Shown: positions 45,446 through 56,715, numbered from the stretch's first letter. The stretch is 64,000 bases of DNA from Apium graveolens (GCF_009905375.1 NC_133649.1:224337275-224401274), one strand, 5' to 3'. Numbers and translations: made by a program. Notes: generated by a model not told the origin, from the sequence alone.

Positions 45446-46715
45446 CATATGTGGAGACGGTTGAAGGATGACTCTGTGGAAATTCAAGAAATATTAAGCT
45501 TGAGCTATGATGACTTGTCTTTCCAGATGAAAAGATATTTTCTATATTTTGCAAGGTTTCTAGAAGATCAAAGGTTTGAAGTTAACGAGTTGATGAAGTT
45601 ATTGATTGCAGAGGAGTTCATATATGAAGCTGATGAAGGAAATAGATTATTCATGGAAGATATGGCTAAGGATTATTTGAATGAGCTAGTTAATCGAAAT
45701 ATGATTCAGATAGCAGAACTTCGATTCAATGGACAACTTCATATGTGCAGGATGCACGATCTTGTACGTGATTTTGCCATACAAAAGGCAAGAGAACACA
45801 AGTTATTGGACATTTTTGACTCAAGTAAACAAATTCCAAATCCCATTTCGTTGCACGAGATACCACGACATGCCATTCACAAAGGAATCGGTGACTACTT
45901 ATTACTTGAGCCTAAATCTGACGATTCAAAGTTACCTTCCTTAGCACTACTTGATGGAACTAATCCACATGTCAAAATAGAGGTAATCAAGTTGACGTTG
46001 ACCAGATTTAAGTATCTCAAAGGAGTTGATTTCACACCCTTAGAATCAGATGAGATACCACAAGAAATTGGCTATTTAGTTATGCTGAAGTTGTTAGGCT
46101 TAATGGGTAATCGTCAAGAACAAGTTACAAACTTTATATGGTAATGGACATTCCAAGTAGGAAGTTGCGAAAGAGATATGCGAGTTGAGACATTTAAGTT
46201 GTATAGAGTGTAACCCTGGATTAGATGCAGGGAGGTTGAACAGAGGTAAGCACCAAACAAAGCTCTAGACGTTAGAGATGTGGTAGTGGTATACGAATTG
46301 GATACAGGTCGATACCGTGAATTTGACCAACCTCCTCCATACACTGTCTATAATAGACGAAGCAGGTGGCGGTGAGTACCCTATGGACTCAGTGCCTAAT
46401 TTAACAGCTCTTCAGTCATTCTGCCTCAAATGTTACTGTTATAATCCTGTTCCAACACTTAAACCTCTCTCATTTTGCAAACGTCTCAACTATGTCTTGT
46501 TGAAATGTACAATACACGATCCATCCGAATTTAAAAATTTACCAGATTCACTCACGTACTTAACACTGCAAGGTTCTAGGTTTGAGAAAGATCCGATGCC
46601 CACTTTGGGAAATTTTTCCAATCTTACCAACCTTATATTGGAAGGAGAGGCATACAAAGGGGAGAAAATGGTCTGCAGTCGTAATTTGTTTCCGAGTAAC
46701 AGTTGTTTGATATGA
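45446..46715 (+). pseudogene. CC-NB-LRR resistance gene, 3' part (NB-ARC end and LRR)
   Basis: Continues from 26286 with MWRRLKDDSVEIQEILSLSYDDL. RNBS-D is RYFLYFARFLED, where relatives usually have CFLY...P, so two conserved residues are changed. ELMKLLIAEEFI and the MHD motif CRMHDLVRDFAIQ (about 45748) follow. The LRR region starts at about 45870 and stays open to 46144, then is frameshifted. A second open part (46317-46715) has leucine-rich repeats (LTALQSFCLKCY, LTYLTLQGSRFEKDPMPTLG, LTNLILEG) and ends early at TGA/TAG stops. The LRR is shorter than in intact genes. Dead by point changes as well as by the insertion. Confidence 0.87.
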
Positions 46716-47495
46716 TACTAGCATTTGAACTAGAATTATGGTACTATTTCTGATATGCCTTAATAATAATAACAACAACTAAAACTAATGTTTAAGGAGA
46801 TGATTTCTTTACCCAATTAGCCAACCTCTTAAACTGAGGTTGTTGTCTTATATTTATACTAAGTTCCAAATGGGCTATCTCTTACAAATGGGCCTTCGTG
46901 GGCTTTACATTATATTCCATAATTATCCTAATTGTGACTCCTTCGAGCTTTGTTTTCTTTCAGTCCATGGTTCAACATTTGTCCCCGTCCTAGTTCGAGC
47001 AAAATCTTTAAATTTGTCGTGTTGTTGTTTTGAATTTTTGCACTTTGGTTGTTAGGGATAATGCGGGCACCTGAACAAAACTAGAGCAAGGATGAGAATA
47101 GGTGTATAAAAAATGATAAAAATAAGGAAAATATAATTGCAAGATCAAAAAAAGATGAAATAAATTTGCCTCATTTATTTATGTGTATGGCACGCATTTA
47201 TTATATATAAGAATTTTTTAATTTTTTTTGAATGTATAAGTATTTGTTTTTTGTTGTTTGTCTTTCTTTTTTCATTTTTGGTCAGCATTGATTGGAGGTG
47301 GTTGTTCGGCTACTCTCCCTTTTGATAAAACCGCAGCGGTTCCCGGAGTTGGCTACTTCAACTTATTTGGTTCTTGGTATACCGTGTAAGTTTCTTCCTT
47401 TACTTTTATTTGCACTACTTTCTGTACTTCGATCCTTGTGCTGCTCTTTTGTGTTATTTCTTATCTTGTTCCTTGTTGTTCAATCATCTTGCATT
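46716..47495. other. intergenic stretch between the NLR and the transposon-derived gene
   Basis: No gene. ACCGTGTAAGTTTC near 47381 could be a donor site of a 5' leader intron of the next gene, with the ATG at 47496 downstream. This is a guess. Confidence 0.45.
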
Positions 47496-49593
47496 ATGGA
47501 ACAATTGAGCTCCTCTTCCTTGCGCATTGTATCTGTTCGCGACCCTGGTAAGAGACCTTTAGAGGAGGGCGATCAAGAATCCACTCTTAACTTAAATCAC
47601 TTGGAGATTCCTGATTTGGCCCAATGCGGCTCTTTTGATTTTTTAGACGAGGATGACCCTTTAAAAGGTGTTCCTGTAGGTCCACTTCCTTCACCCCCTC
47701 TGAGTCCATGGACATTAGAGACTAGGAATCGTATTGTCGAGGAGAGTCTTCGACTGGGTATGGAGGAGTTTGGGAATAAGCCTAGTTTGAATTACTTGAG
47801 TCATTATATTACCAAGGACCCGCCAGTGAGTAAGTTAAAATCATATGTAGATCTGTCGAACGGGTATCGATATCGGGTGCCGACGGCCGACGAGCGAGTG
47901 TGGATGATGCCGGAGTTTGGGATGCATGGGATACCGATGATTCTATTTCACTTCGGGCTCCGGTTGCCTATGCATCCTTTCTTCTTGGCGATGTTTGAGG
48001 CCATTGGTTGTGGGATTAGTCAGTTAACGCCCAACTCTGTTGCTCAACTCAACGGGTTTGTTGCTCTGTGTTATGATAAGAATTTGGTACCGTCGTTTAA
48101 GCTATTTTTCTCGATGTACGCGGTTCGATATCACGACGGCCAGGTTTATTTTGATTGTCCTTATAAAAGGGTTAAGATTGTTAGTGTGCGATCTTCCAAT
48201 TCTGGGTATCACTCTAAGTGGCTATATGTTGGGGGTCCTGATTCGGAGTTTGTGAAGCCTTGTGAGAAGATTAATCAGCTTATTATCGATTATTTGAACA
48301 ATCTGGAAAAATGTGAGACGCGTTATTTGAATGGGTTTCAAGGGCTGAGGTCGATGTATATCCATCTGCAACTGAAGTAACTTAGTTTTTTGGAGATGCA
48401 TGATTGTAAGGGGGGCCTTTGTTTTAATTGGCATTGCTCTCTCTTTTTCCCTTCGTCCCTCGCTCTTTTTTTTTATACATTTTCTACATTGTTCATCTTT
48501 TACTGCCCATGTGACTATTGTGATCTCTTTTTTTCAGTGGCTGGTGCTTCTTTGAAGAAAATTCTGAACAGTGGGATTCGCGAGGAGATGGATAAGGCGA
48601 TGTTATTACTTGTGCAGAGGGCGTCGAAGAAGGGTGTTGATGCATCTCAGGATGGATCGTCGAGGGTCGGTCCATCAAGTGTTGGACATTCTGTGTCTAT
48701 TGAGTTGCTAGATGAACAAGGGAATAAGGTAGTTGAAGACTTTGGGAAAGTTGTGCAAGACGCTGATGTGGCTGATTTGAACCCTTGTAAGAGGAACCGT
48801 CGAGATATGGAGGGAGGGAATGTCGAGGGTGGTGATCCCATGGAGACAGTAGCGATAGGTGGTGGGATTAATAAGACTATAACCTTGATTGGTAATCGTG
48901 CTTTGATGTCTAACACTGTCGATCCTCGGGCGAGGAAGGAGGCTGTGAGGGTTGAAATCCAGCCATCGGAGTGTTGGACTGGGGGTTCTACTATACCCTT
49001 AAGGGATTTTAAGCTGTTTCATCTCCCTCGGGACTCAGTTGCCTATGATGGTCGACGTCACGACGAGCTTGTTGATAGATGCAAAAACATAGTTGGTCGG
49101 GTATGAACGTTATATACTGCGTGTGAATTTTCTTGTGTTAATCTGTTCTTGTTCCTAGTTTAACCTATGTATCGTGCTTCTTTCTGCAGTTTTTATCTGA
49201 TTTTATGCATATATTGGAAGAGTATAAGGCTGATGATGGTAGTGAAGCTCGAACCCGGTTGGAAGCCGAGGTGTCTGCCCTCAAGACTGAGAAAAATAAG
49301 TTAGGTTCGAGTTGTATGGATTTGGAAAGGAGGGTTAGTGACTTGGATGAGACTAATTCTACTCTGTCAAAGCGTGTTGGGAGTTGGAGTTATCCGAGCA
49401 GTCGATGAGTAGGAAGATATCGGAGCTCGAGGGAAAGCTTCGTGATGCTGAGAAGGAACATGACAGTCTGAAAGAGAAGTGCGAAGGTTGGGAGCGCCAC
49501 GTTGATGGTATGAATCAATCGTATAAGTTGATTGTTGAAGAAAATACTTCTCTTAACGCGGAAGTTCAGAAAGGGGTGGAGGATATCGCAACT
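47496..49593 (+). pseudogene. plant transposon-derived multi-exon gene with coiled-coil tail, disrupted
   Basis: Best start MEQLSSSSLRIVSVRDPG at 47496; an upstream in-frame ATG at 47292 would add a hydrophobic leader. Exon 1 (to about 48376) has IPMILFHFGLRLPMHPFFLAMF and QLTPNSVAQLNGFVALCYD, matching the domain named putative gypsy-type transposon (PF04195). Exon 2 is about 48538-49100 (acceptor TTTTTCAG, donor GTATGA). Exon 3 starts at 49190 (acceptor CTGCAG); exons 2 and 3 join in phase. Exon 3 is a coiled coil (LEAEVSALKTEKNKL) with a one-base shift near 49380, then ISELEGKLRDAEKEHDSL. The exon 1-2 junction is not phase-consistent as seen. Cut at CAACT by Sirevirus copy B. Confidence 0.65.
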
Positions 49594-50601
49594 TGTTGTG
49601 AATATGTTGTGAACTTGATGATTTCATTAACAAAACACCTTAGTAGATTTAACTTAGTGAAAAATGTAGCACTCGATGGATAAATAATATAGTCCCGACG
49701 GATGACTCAATATAGTCCCGACGGATGATGATTTATTATCCATCGAGTGAGTAGCTTATGTAATAATAAGTCATGTAGCACATTTCTGCAAACACCTTTG
49801 TTTAGATTATGTAGTAGCATATAAGTCATGTTGACTTTAATTAGATATATAGAATAGGTTGATTAATTGTACATAGATGATGTCTTGTAATTCCGCATAA
49901 ATGAAATAAAGTCAAGTGCCAGAAAGCTACCCGATGGATGATCAACAAGGCAACCCGACGGATGATTATGTACCCGACGGATAATCAATTCAAACATCTG
50001 TTGACAGTGACAACACAGTCACATGCGTCGAGTGTATGCAAAAGGAATGTGGAAGCCTATTCAACTGGGTTTTTGAGAACAAAGAAGCATTGCCATTTCT
50101 ATGCTATTTTGAAGATATTCAAAGATGCTGGAATAGAGTAATGAAGCAACATAGTATTAGACTTGATAAGTTTTGTTTTATTATCTTGTCTTATTACTGT
50201 GTAATCTTGGTGATATATAAACCAAGAGTATCAATTAGAACAACAAGAAGACTAAGCAAGTATATTCTCAGAGAAACATTTGTAAGCTGAATTCTTAGCA
50301 TTTCTCTGTAAGTTTAGTTGTTCTTATTTTGTAATGAGTTGTGAGCTATATAAGCTTCACAGAGTTCTCTCGATATATATATATATATGGTGGATACTTT
50401 CTAATCCACTGGAAAGTTTTAAAGACTTGTGTTCTTATTACTTTATATTTTGATTCATATTTAACTTGTTATTCCGCACTTTGCAAATCAAAACACTATC
50501 ATATATATCTTAAGTTAGAATATTTTATGTTTCTGAAAAAGGTTCAAGAATTCCATTCAACCCCCCTTCTGTAATTCTTGTTGCATTTTTAGGGATTAAC
50601 A
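49594..50601 (+). repeat. 5' LTR of Sirevirus-like copy B (1008 bp)
   Basis: Begins TGTTGTGAATATG and ends AGGGATTAACA. U3 motif clusters lie at 49672-49748 (CTCGATGGATAA, two CCCGACGGATGA, TTATCCATCGAG) and 49931-49989 (three CCCGAYGGAT words). TATA box TATATAAA is at 50214-50221. TTCAACCCCCCTTCTG lies near the end. Collinear with 6298-7319. Confidence 0.9.
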
Positions 50602-50603
50602 AT

Positions 50604-50615
50604 TGGTATTAGAGC
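50604..50615 (+). other. tRNA-iMet primer-binding site (one mismatch)
   Basis: TGGTATTAGAGC lies two bases after the LTR. The canonical site is TGGTATCAGAGC, so there is one C-to-T change. Confidence 0.85.
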
Positions 50616-50661
50616 AAGCTCTTGAAGAACAAAGAGTTTAAAGATCACAACAAACAGCAAG

Positions 50662-53052
50662 ATGAACAAGAAGGATGTTGGAGTCAAGATTCCTTTTCTG
50701 GACAAAGATAATTACCATCACTGGAAGGTAAAGATGCATCTTCATTTACTTTCTCAACATGAGGCCTATGTAGATTGCATAGAGAGAGGCCCTCGTGTAC
50801 CAATGAGAGCTACAACTAGAAATGAGCCATCAGTCCCCAAGCCAAGGCATGAATGGTCAGATCCTGATATTGAACAAGTCAGGAAGGACAAGAAGGCCAT
50901 GAATATTCTGTTCAATGGAGTTGATGGTGACATGTTTGACAATATCATCAATTACAAAACTGCCAAGAAAGTTTGGGATACAATACAGATTATCTGTGAT
51001 GGCACTGAACAAGTCAGGAAAAATAAGATGCAGCTGCTAATTCAGCAATATGAGCAGTTTCATAGTGAAGATAGTGAGTCACTCACTGACATTTTTAGTA
51101 GATTTCAAAAACTACTAAATGCTCTGAAGTTGCATGGAAGAGTCTATCAGACAAAAGACTCCAATCTTAAGTTCCTTAGATCTCTTCCAAAGGAATGGAA
51201 ACCAATGACAGTCTCATTGAGAAACTCTCAAGATTACAAGGAGTTTACTTTGGAGAGACTGTATGGCATCCTGAAAACTTATGAGCTTGAAATAGAGCAA
51301 GATGAGAGGATGGAGAGAGGAAAGAAGAAAGGAGGATCCATTGCACTGATTACTGAGTTGGAAAAAGAGAAGGAGATGAAGATAGAAGCTGTTGAGTCAA
51401 CTTTAAAGGTCTGTGAAAACAAGGGCAAGGGGCTGGTAGCAGAAAATGAAGATTCTTTGAGCCAAGATGACATGGAGGATATTCATGAACATCTTGCATT
51501 TCTTTCCAGAAGGTTTTCCAAGCTCAAGTTCAAGAAGAACTTTGGAGCAGCTAAGCCAAATAGAAACATGGTGGATAAGTCAAAATTCAAATATGGCTTG
51601 GCAGGGCACTTTGCCAGTGAGTGTAGAAAGTCAGATTCCAGCAAGAAGAAGTTTGAGCATGTGGATTATAAACAGAAATATTTTGAGTTGCTCAAAAAAA
51701 AGGAAAGGGCTTTCATTACACAAGAAAATGACTGGGCAGCAGATGGTCTGGATGAGGATGAGGATGTCAGCTATGTCAATCTAGCCCTAACGGCCAAGTC
51801 TGATGAAACAGATACAAGTTCTTCAAGTAATCAGGTAATCACCACTAACCTTGCATATTTATCTAAAGCTGAGTGTAATGATGCAATAAATGACATGTCT
51901 ACAGAATTATATCATTTGCATGTTACACTTAAGTCTCTTACTAAGGAAAATGCTAAAATCAAAGAAAACAATTTATTTTTAAGTGAGAGGAATAATGTAC
52001 TAGAATCTCAGTTTATTAAATTCGAAAAATTGAGAATTGAGTGTAAAATTGCTAGAGATGAATTAACTGAGTCCTTGAAGAAAGAAGAGATCTTGAAGAA
52101 GCAGTTTGAACGAGAACAGGAGGTGATTAAGGCATGGAAAACATCTAGAGATGTTCATGCTCAAATCACCAAAGTTCAAGGTATTGAGTCCTTTTGTGAT
52201 GCAGCCTGGCAGAAGAATAAGGAGAAGCTGGAATCCAATTTGGTTGAAGGAGTGCTAACAGATGTGGACTCGACAGATGATGGGAGTCATCCGACGGATA
52301 ATCAAAAGGATTATCCGTTGAATGATATGAATCCGCATCCGTCGGCTGTGAGTAAACCTGTGAGTAAAGCCAAACTTGCCAAGTTAAATGAAAAATATGG
52401 ATCAGTTTCCAAAAACTTCATTTCAGGAGAATCTAGTCAAGTGAAGAAGGAAAAGAAAGTGAATGTTGGTCATCTGTCTATCAAGCAATTGAATGACAGA
52501 CTAGAAAAGATTGAGGTTAAAATAGAGGCTAAAAGGAAAAACAATAGAAATGGTAAAGTAGGGATTAACAAGCATAACAACTACACACCTGATAAGTATG
52601 CTCCAAGAAAAATCTGTGTTAAGTGTGGTAGTGTAAATCATCTGTCTATTAATTGCAAAACTGCCATGCCTACTTCCATATATGTGCCACCTCTTTTTCC
52701 CAATATAAATGTCATGCCTTCTATGCCTATGAATGCTATGTCTACACAGAATATGAATGCACAATTTGCTAATATGCCATTTGTACCTAATCCTTATTAT
52801 GCTGCATTTAGTATGCCTCAAATGCCATTTAGCATGCCCTACTGGAATAACATATTTACTAATAGCATGCAATTTCCTGTTAATCAAAATATGCATGACA
52901 ATTCTGTTGCAATGAATGGTTTCAAAGGTCCAACTCAAATGACTAAGGATGAATCTAATATCCCCAGGTCAAATGAGATCAAAACTAAGAAACAGAAAAA
53001 GAAAGCTAACAAGGCAGGACCCAAGGAAACTTGGGTACCAAAATCAACTTGA
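50662..53052 (+). CDS. Sirevirus-like gag (796 codons)
   Basis: ATG at 50662, about 60 bases after the LTR, opens one uninterrupted frame to TGA 53050-53052. The N-terminal UBN2-type gag domain has FLDKDNYHHWKVKMHLHL, TAKKVWDTIQIICDGTEQVR, LRSLPKEWKPMTVSLRNS and YGILKTYELE. The first zinc knuckle (near residue 315) is damaged: only GLAGHFASEC remains and its first two Cys are gone. A coiled-coil region (LYHLHVTLKSLTKENAKIKE) follows, then a hinge carrying the element's DNA motif, a second knuckle CVKCGSVNHLSINC (about residue 653), a Met/Pro/Asn-rich tail and a Lys-rich end KETWVPKST. Pol is in another frame. Large gags of this kind are typical of Sireviruses. Confidence 0.9.
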   Translation: MNKKDVGVKIPFLDKDNYHHWKVKMHLHLLSQHEAYVDCIERGPRVPMRATTRNEPSVPKPRHEWSDPDIEQVRKDKKAMNILFNGVDGDMFDNIINYKTAKKVWDTIQIICDGTEQVRKNKMQLLIQQYEQFHSEDSESLTDIFSRFQKLLNALKLHGRVYQTKDSNLKFLRSLPKEWKPMTVSLRNSQDYKEFTLERLYGILKTYELEIEQDERMERGKKKGGSIALITELEKEKEMKIEAVESTLKVCENKGKGLVAENEDSLSQDDMEDIHEHLAFLSRRFSKLKFKKNFGAAKPNRNMVDKSKFKYGLAGHFASECRKSDSSKKKFEHVDYKQKYFELLKKKERAFITQENDWAADGLDEDEDVSYVNLALTAKSDETDTSSSSNQVITTNLAYLSKAECNDAINDMSTELYHLHVTLKSLTKENAKIKENNLFLSERNNVLESQFIKFEKLRIECKIARDELTESLKKEEILKKQFEREQEVIKAWKTSRDVHAQITKVQGIESFCDAAWQKNKEKLESNLVEGVLTDVDSTDDGSHPTDNQKDYPLNDMNPHPSAVSKPVSKAKLAKLNEKYGSVSKNFISGESSQVKKEKKVNVGHLSIKQLNDRLEKIEVKIEAKRKNNRNGKVGINKHNNYTPDKYAPRKICVKCGSVNHLSINCKTAMPTSIYVPPLFPNINVMPSMPMNAMSTQNMNAQFANMPFVPNPYYAAFSMPQMPFSMPYWNNIFTNSMQFPVNQNMHDNSVAMNGFKGPTQMTKDESNIPRSNEIKTKKQKKKANKAGPKETWVPKST
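52269..52346. repeat. CGACGGAT motif cluster inside gag
   Basis: CTCGACAGAT, ATCCGACGGATAA, TTATCCGTTGAA and CATCCGTCGGC in about 80 bases, encoding DSTDD, HPTDN, YPLND and HPSAV. Confidence 0.75.
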
Positions 53053-53075
53053 TTTGATTTTAATGTGTGCAGGGA

Positions 53076-54702
53076 AACAGAAAGAATATGTAGTACTTGG
53101 ATAGTGGTTGTTCAAGACACATGACTGGTGATTCTACCCTGCTCACAGAGTTCAAGGAGAGAGGTGGCCCAAGTATTACTTTTGGAGATGACAACAAGGG
53201 TTATACTGTGGGATATGGCTTGATTTCAAAAGACAGTGTCATCATTGAGGAGGTTGCCTTGGTGGATGGTCTCAAGCATAATTTGTTGAGTATCAGCCAG
53301 CTGTGTGATAAAGGCAATTCAGTAACCTTCAACTCAGAAGCCTGTGTTGTGACAAACAATAGAAGCAACAAAGTGGTTCTCACTAGTGTGAGAAAAGGAA
53401 ATGTGTACTTAGCTGACTTCAGCTCATCAAATGCAGAATATGTTACTTGTCTTCTCAGTAAAGCAAGTCAAGATGAAAGTTGGCTATGGCACAAGAAGCT
53501 ATCCCATCTAAACTTCAAGACGATGAATGAACTTGTAAAGAAAGAACTGGTTAGAGGCATTCCTCAAGTGGAGTTTTCTAAGGATGGACTGTGTGATGCT
53601 TGCCAAAAGGGAAAGCAAATTAAAGCATCATTTAGAAAGAAGCTTGATTTAATAATTGAAGAACCTTTACAACTGCTACACATGGATTTCTTTGGATCAG
53701 TCAATGTGTTGTCAATCTCAAGGAAAAGATTTTGCCTAGTAATTGTAGATGATTTCTCAAAGTTCTCTTGGACATATTTTCTTAAGTTTAAAGATGAGGC
53801 TAGTGAAATCATCATCAATCACATAAGGCAAGTCAACAATCATCCTAATATCAAAGTTAGGAGAATCAGGAGTGACAATGGAACTGAGTTCAAGAATTCT
53901 GTCATGAGAGCATTTTTGTGAAGAAAATGGGATTTTACATGAGTTTTCAGCAGCAAGAACTCCACAACAAAATGGATTAGTGGAAAGAAAGAATAGATCA
54001 CTTATTGAAGCTGCAAGGAAAATACTTGAAGAATCCAAGTTACCAACATATTTCTGGGCTGAAGCTGTAAATACTGCATGCTACACTCAGAATATTTCTC
54101 TAGTTAATCAAGCAAAATGCATGACTCTCTACCAATTGTTCAAGAATAAGAAACCAACTCTAAATTTTTTTCATGTCTTTGGCTGCAAATGTTATATCTT
54201 GAGAAATCAAACTGATCAGAATGGGAAGTTTGATGTTAAAGAAGATGAAGGGATTTTTGTTGGATATGATGTTGGTAAAGCATATAGAGTCTACAATCTG
54301 AGAACCAACATTGTTGTGAAATCAATACATGTTGTGTTTGATGATAGAAAGATTGAAGGACTGCAAGATGGAGATTACCACGAGAGCCTCAAATTTGACA
54401 ATGTGGAGATGGTTAGTGATGACAGTGATGATGAAAGTGATTAAGAAACAGTATCAAAGGATAATACAGAAAAATCCACTATCAATGAAGCACAAAATTC
54501 AACATCTGTCGAGTTGCAAAATGCTTCATCCGTCGGGAGACAATCTGCTTTATCCGTCGGGAGACAACCAGCTTCATCCGTCGGTACTCAAAATTCACCA
54601 TCCGTCGGGTCATCAAAAGAAGCTGAAAGTCAGAATAGATCACTAACAGAAAGTTCCCCTTTCTCAAATCAAAGATCTATAAACTCGGGGGGGAGTTTCT
54701 AA
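53076..54702 (+). pseudogene. Sirevirus-like protease and integrase (pol 5' half)
   Basis: Frame differs from gag. A TAG (TGG in relatives) precedes YLDSGCSRHMTGDSTLL, the protease with its DSG triad intact. GAG-pre-integrase: WLWHKKLSHLNFKTMN and CDACQKGKQIKASF. Integrase core: LLHMDFFGSV (Asp), RRIRSDNGTEFKN (Asp), a one-base shift at about 53917, then [15 protein letters not shown] (Glu). It continues through YFWAEAVNTACYTQN and FHVFGCKCYILRN to TAA 54442-54444. The same frame is then readable to 54702 across a Ser/Gln-rich linker made of the ATCCGTCGGG motif. It cuts and joins DNA at integration in active elements. Confidence 0.88.
54505..54610. repeat. ATCCGTCGGG repeats in the integrase-RT linker
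   Basis: Five evenly spaced words (CATCTGTCGAG, then four ATCCGTCGGG/T) at intervals of about 24 bases. They are read as SVG or SVE peptides (ASSVGRQSALSVGRQ). The same DNA word appears in LTR, spacer, gag and ORF3. Confidence 0.85.
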
Positions 54703-56415
54703 TAATTAAAACTCAATCACACATCAAGACAACTATGAGGCCTCTTCATCTAGAGCTAATCTACCTCAACAAAGGAAATGGACAAAAGATCACCCCTTTG
54801 AGCTCATTATTGGTGATGTATCTTCCAGAGTTCAAATAAGGAGAGCAACTCAAGAAGAATGTCTATATAGCAGCTTCCTCTCTAAGGAAGAACCAAAAAA
54901 GGTAGAAGAAGCTTTGTTGGATCCTGATTGGATTTTAACTATGCAGGAGGAGCTAAACCAATTTGAAAGGAATAAGGTATGGAAGCTGGTGCCCAAGCCT
55001 AAAAGGAAGAATCCAATAGATACCAAATGGGTATTTAGAAACAAGATGGATGAAAATGGCATAGTAGTCAGGAATAAAGCAATATTGGTTGCTAAGGGCT
55101 ATTGTCAACAAGAAGGAATAGATTTTGATGAAACCTTTGCTCCTGTTGCAAGACTTGAAGCCATCAGAATTTTCTTAGCCTATGCAGCCCATGCCAATTT
55201 CAAGGTCTATAAAATGGATGTCAAAAGTGCCTTCCTGAATGGAGATTTGGAGGAGGAAGTCTATGTTAGTCAGCCTCCTCGTTTTGAAGATTCAAATTTT
55301 CCAGAATATGTCTACTATCTTTTGAAAGCACTTATGGACTGAAGCAAGCACCTAGAGCCTGGTATGACACTTTGTCAAAGTTTCATTTAGAGAATCACTT
55401 CACTAGAGGTACTGAAGACAAAACCTTATTCTTTAAAAATGTTAATGGCTCTAGTATACTTGTTCAAATTTATGTAGATGACATTATTTTTTGCTCTACG
55501 GATGAAAAACTTTGCAAAAAGTTTGCCAAATTGATGCAAAGTAAGTATAAAATGAGCATGATGGGAGAACTAACTTACTTTCTTGGTTTGCAAGTTAAGC
55601 AAGTTAGTGATGGAATATTCATTAGTCAAACTAAATACATTTATGATCTTTTAAAGAAGTTTGAACTAATGGATTGCACATCTGCAAAAACTCTCATGGC
55701 CACTGCAGCTAAGCTTGAATTAAACACTACTGAAAGGTCTATGGATATTTCAAGTTATAGGGGCATGGTTGGCTCACTTCTGTACTTAACATCTAGTAAG
55801 CCGGATATAATGTTTGCTACATGTCTTTGTGCTAGATTTCAGGCTGATCCTAGAAAATCTCACTTAGTAGCTATTAAGAGAATTTTCAGATATCTCAAGG
55901 GAACACCAAAACTTGGCATTTGGTACCCTAGAGATTCAGGTTTTGATCTAACTGGTTATTCAGATGCAAACTATGCAGGTTGTAGAATTGATAGAAAAAG
56001 TACAACAAGAACCTGTCAATTTTTAGGAAACAAGCTTGTGTCCTGGTTTAGTAAAAAGTAAAATTTAGTTTGTAATTTTACAGCTGAAACTGAATATATT
56101 GCTACTGGCAGTTACTGTGCACAGATTTTGTGGATGAAAAACCAATTGCTAGACTATGATCTGCAAGTTGAAAGGATTCCTATTTTCTGTGATAACAGAA
56201 GTGCAATTGCTATCACTGAAAATCCAGTACAACATTCAAGAACAAAGCACATAGACATCAAGTACCACTTCATAAGGGAACATGTAATGAATGGTACTGT
56301 GGAACTACATTTTGTTCCAAGTGAAAAGCAGCTTGCAGATATATTTACCAAGCCACTGGATGAATCCACCTTTTCAAGGTTGGTAAGTGAGTTAGGTATG
56401 CTAAATTACTCTTGA
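54703..56415 (+). pseudogene. Sirevirus-like RT and RNase H (pol 3' half)
   Basis: After a frameshifted linker, RT opens at about 54914: [68 protein letters not shown] shift at about 55332 lies inside the [13 protein letters not shown] block. The next frame (55372-56061) has IYVDDIIFCST (YVDD, about 55471). RNase H has YSDANYAGCRIDRKSTT, where copy A has SDADYAG, so one acidic residue is lost. A TAA at 56059-56061 interrupts, and the frame ends at 56415 with KQLADIFTKPLDES. Copy A's homologous part is intact. Confidence 0.88.
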
Positions 56416-56508
56416 ATCTTTATAGATAATTTGCAAGTTGTAATGCAGCAAGAAATTTACTTGATTTTTCAGTGTTGGATGAAATTTTGGCTAAGTCAAA
56501 ATTTACAT

Positions 56509-56715
56509 CCCGACGGATGATCATTATCCATCGAGTTTGATCATCCGTCGGAATATAATTTGTTAGCAAAATCAATTATTTTTCTGGAATATTTAATAAC
56601 TCGACGGATAACTATTTATTCTCATCCGTCAAATTGTCCTAATCCTAGCCGTTAATTTCCTGAACATTATCCATCGAGTATACTTACAGTTTGTAAGCAT
56701 CACACGACGGATAAT
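56509..56715. repeat. inverted-repeat motif cluster in the pol-ORF3 spacer (copy B)
   Basis: CCCGACGGATGATCATTATC continuing into CATCGAG, then TGATCATCCGTCGG (56509-56551); CTCGACGGATAA with CATCCGTCAAA (56599-56631); TTATCCATCGAG (about 56668); CACGACGGATAA (about 56703). Same arrangement as 1127-1335. Confidence 0.85.

Noticed and set aside
53040..53110. Gag-pol frame change as a programmed frameshift site
   Set aside because: Gag ends in a stop and pol is in another frame, but copy B is heavily mutated, no slippery heptamer is evident, and copy A's gag is outside the window.
54505..54610. Evenly spaced short repeats resembling a CRISPR array
   Set aside because: The repeat is only about 10 bases, inside a retrotransposon coding frame of a plant genome, and the same word occurs on both strands elsewhere in the element.
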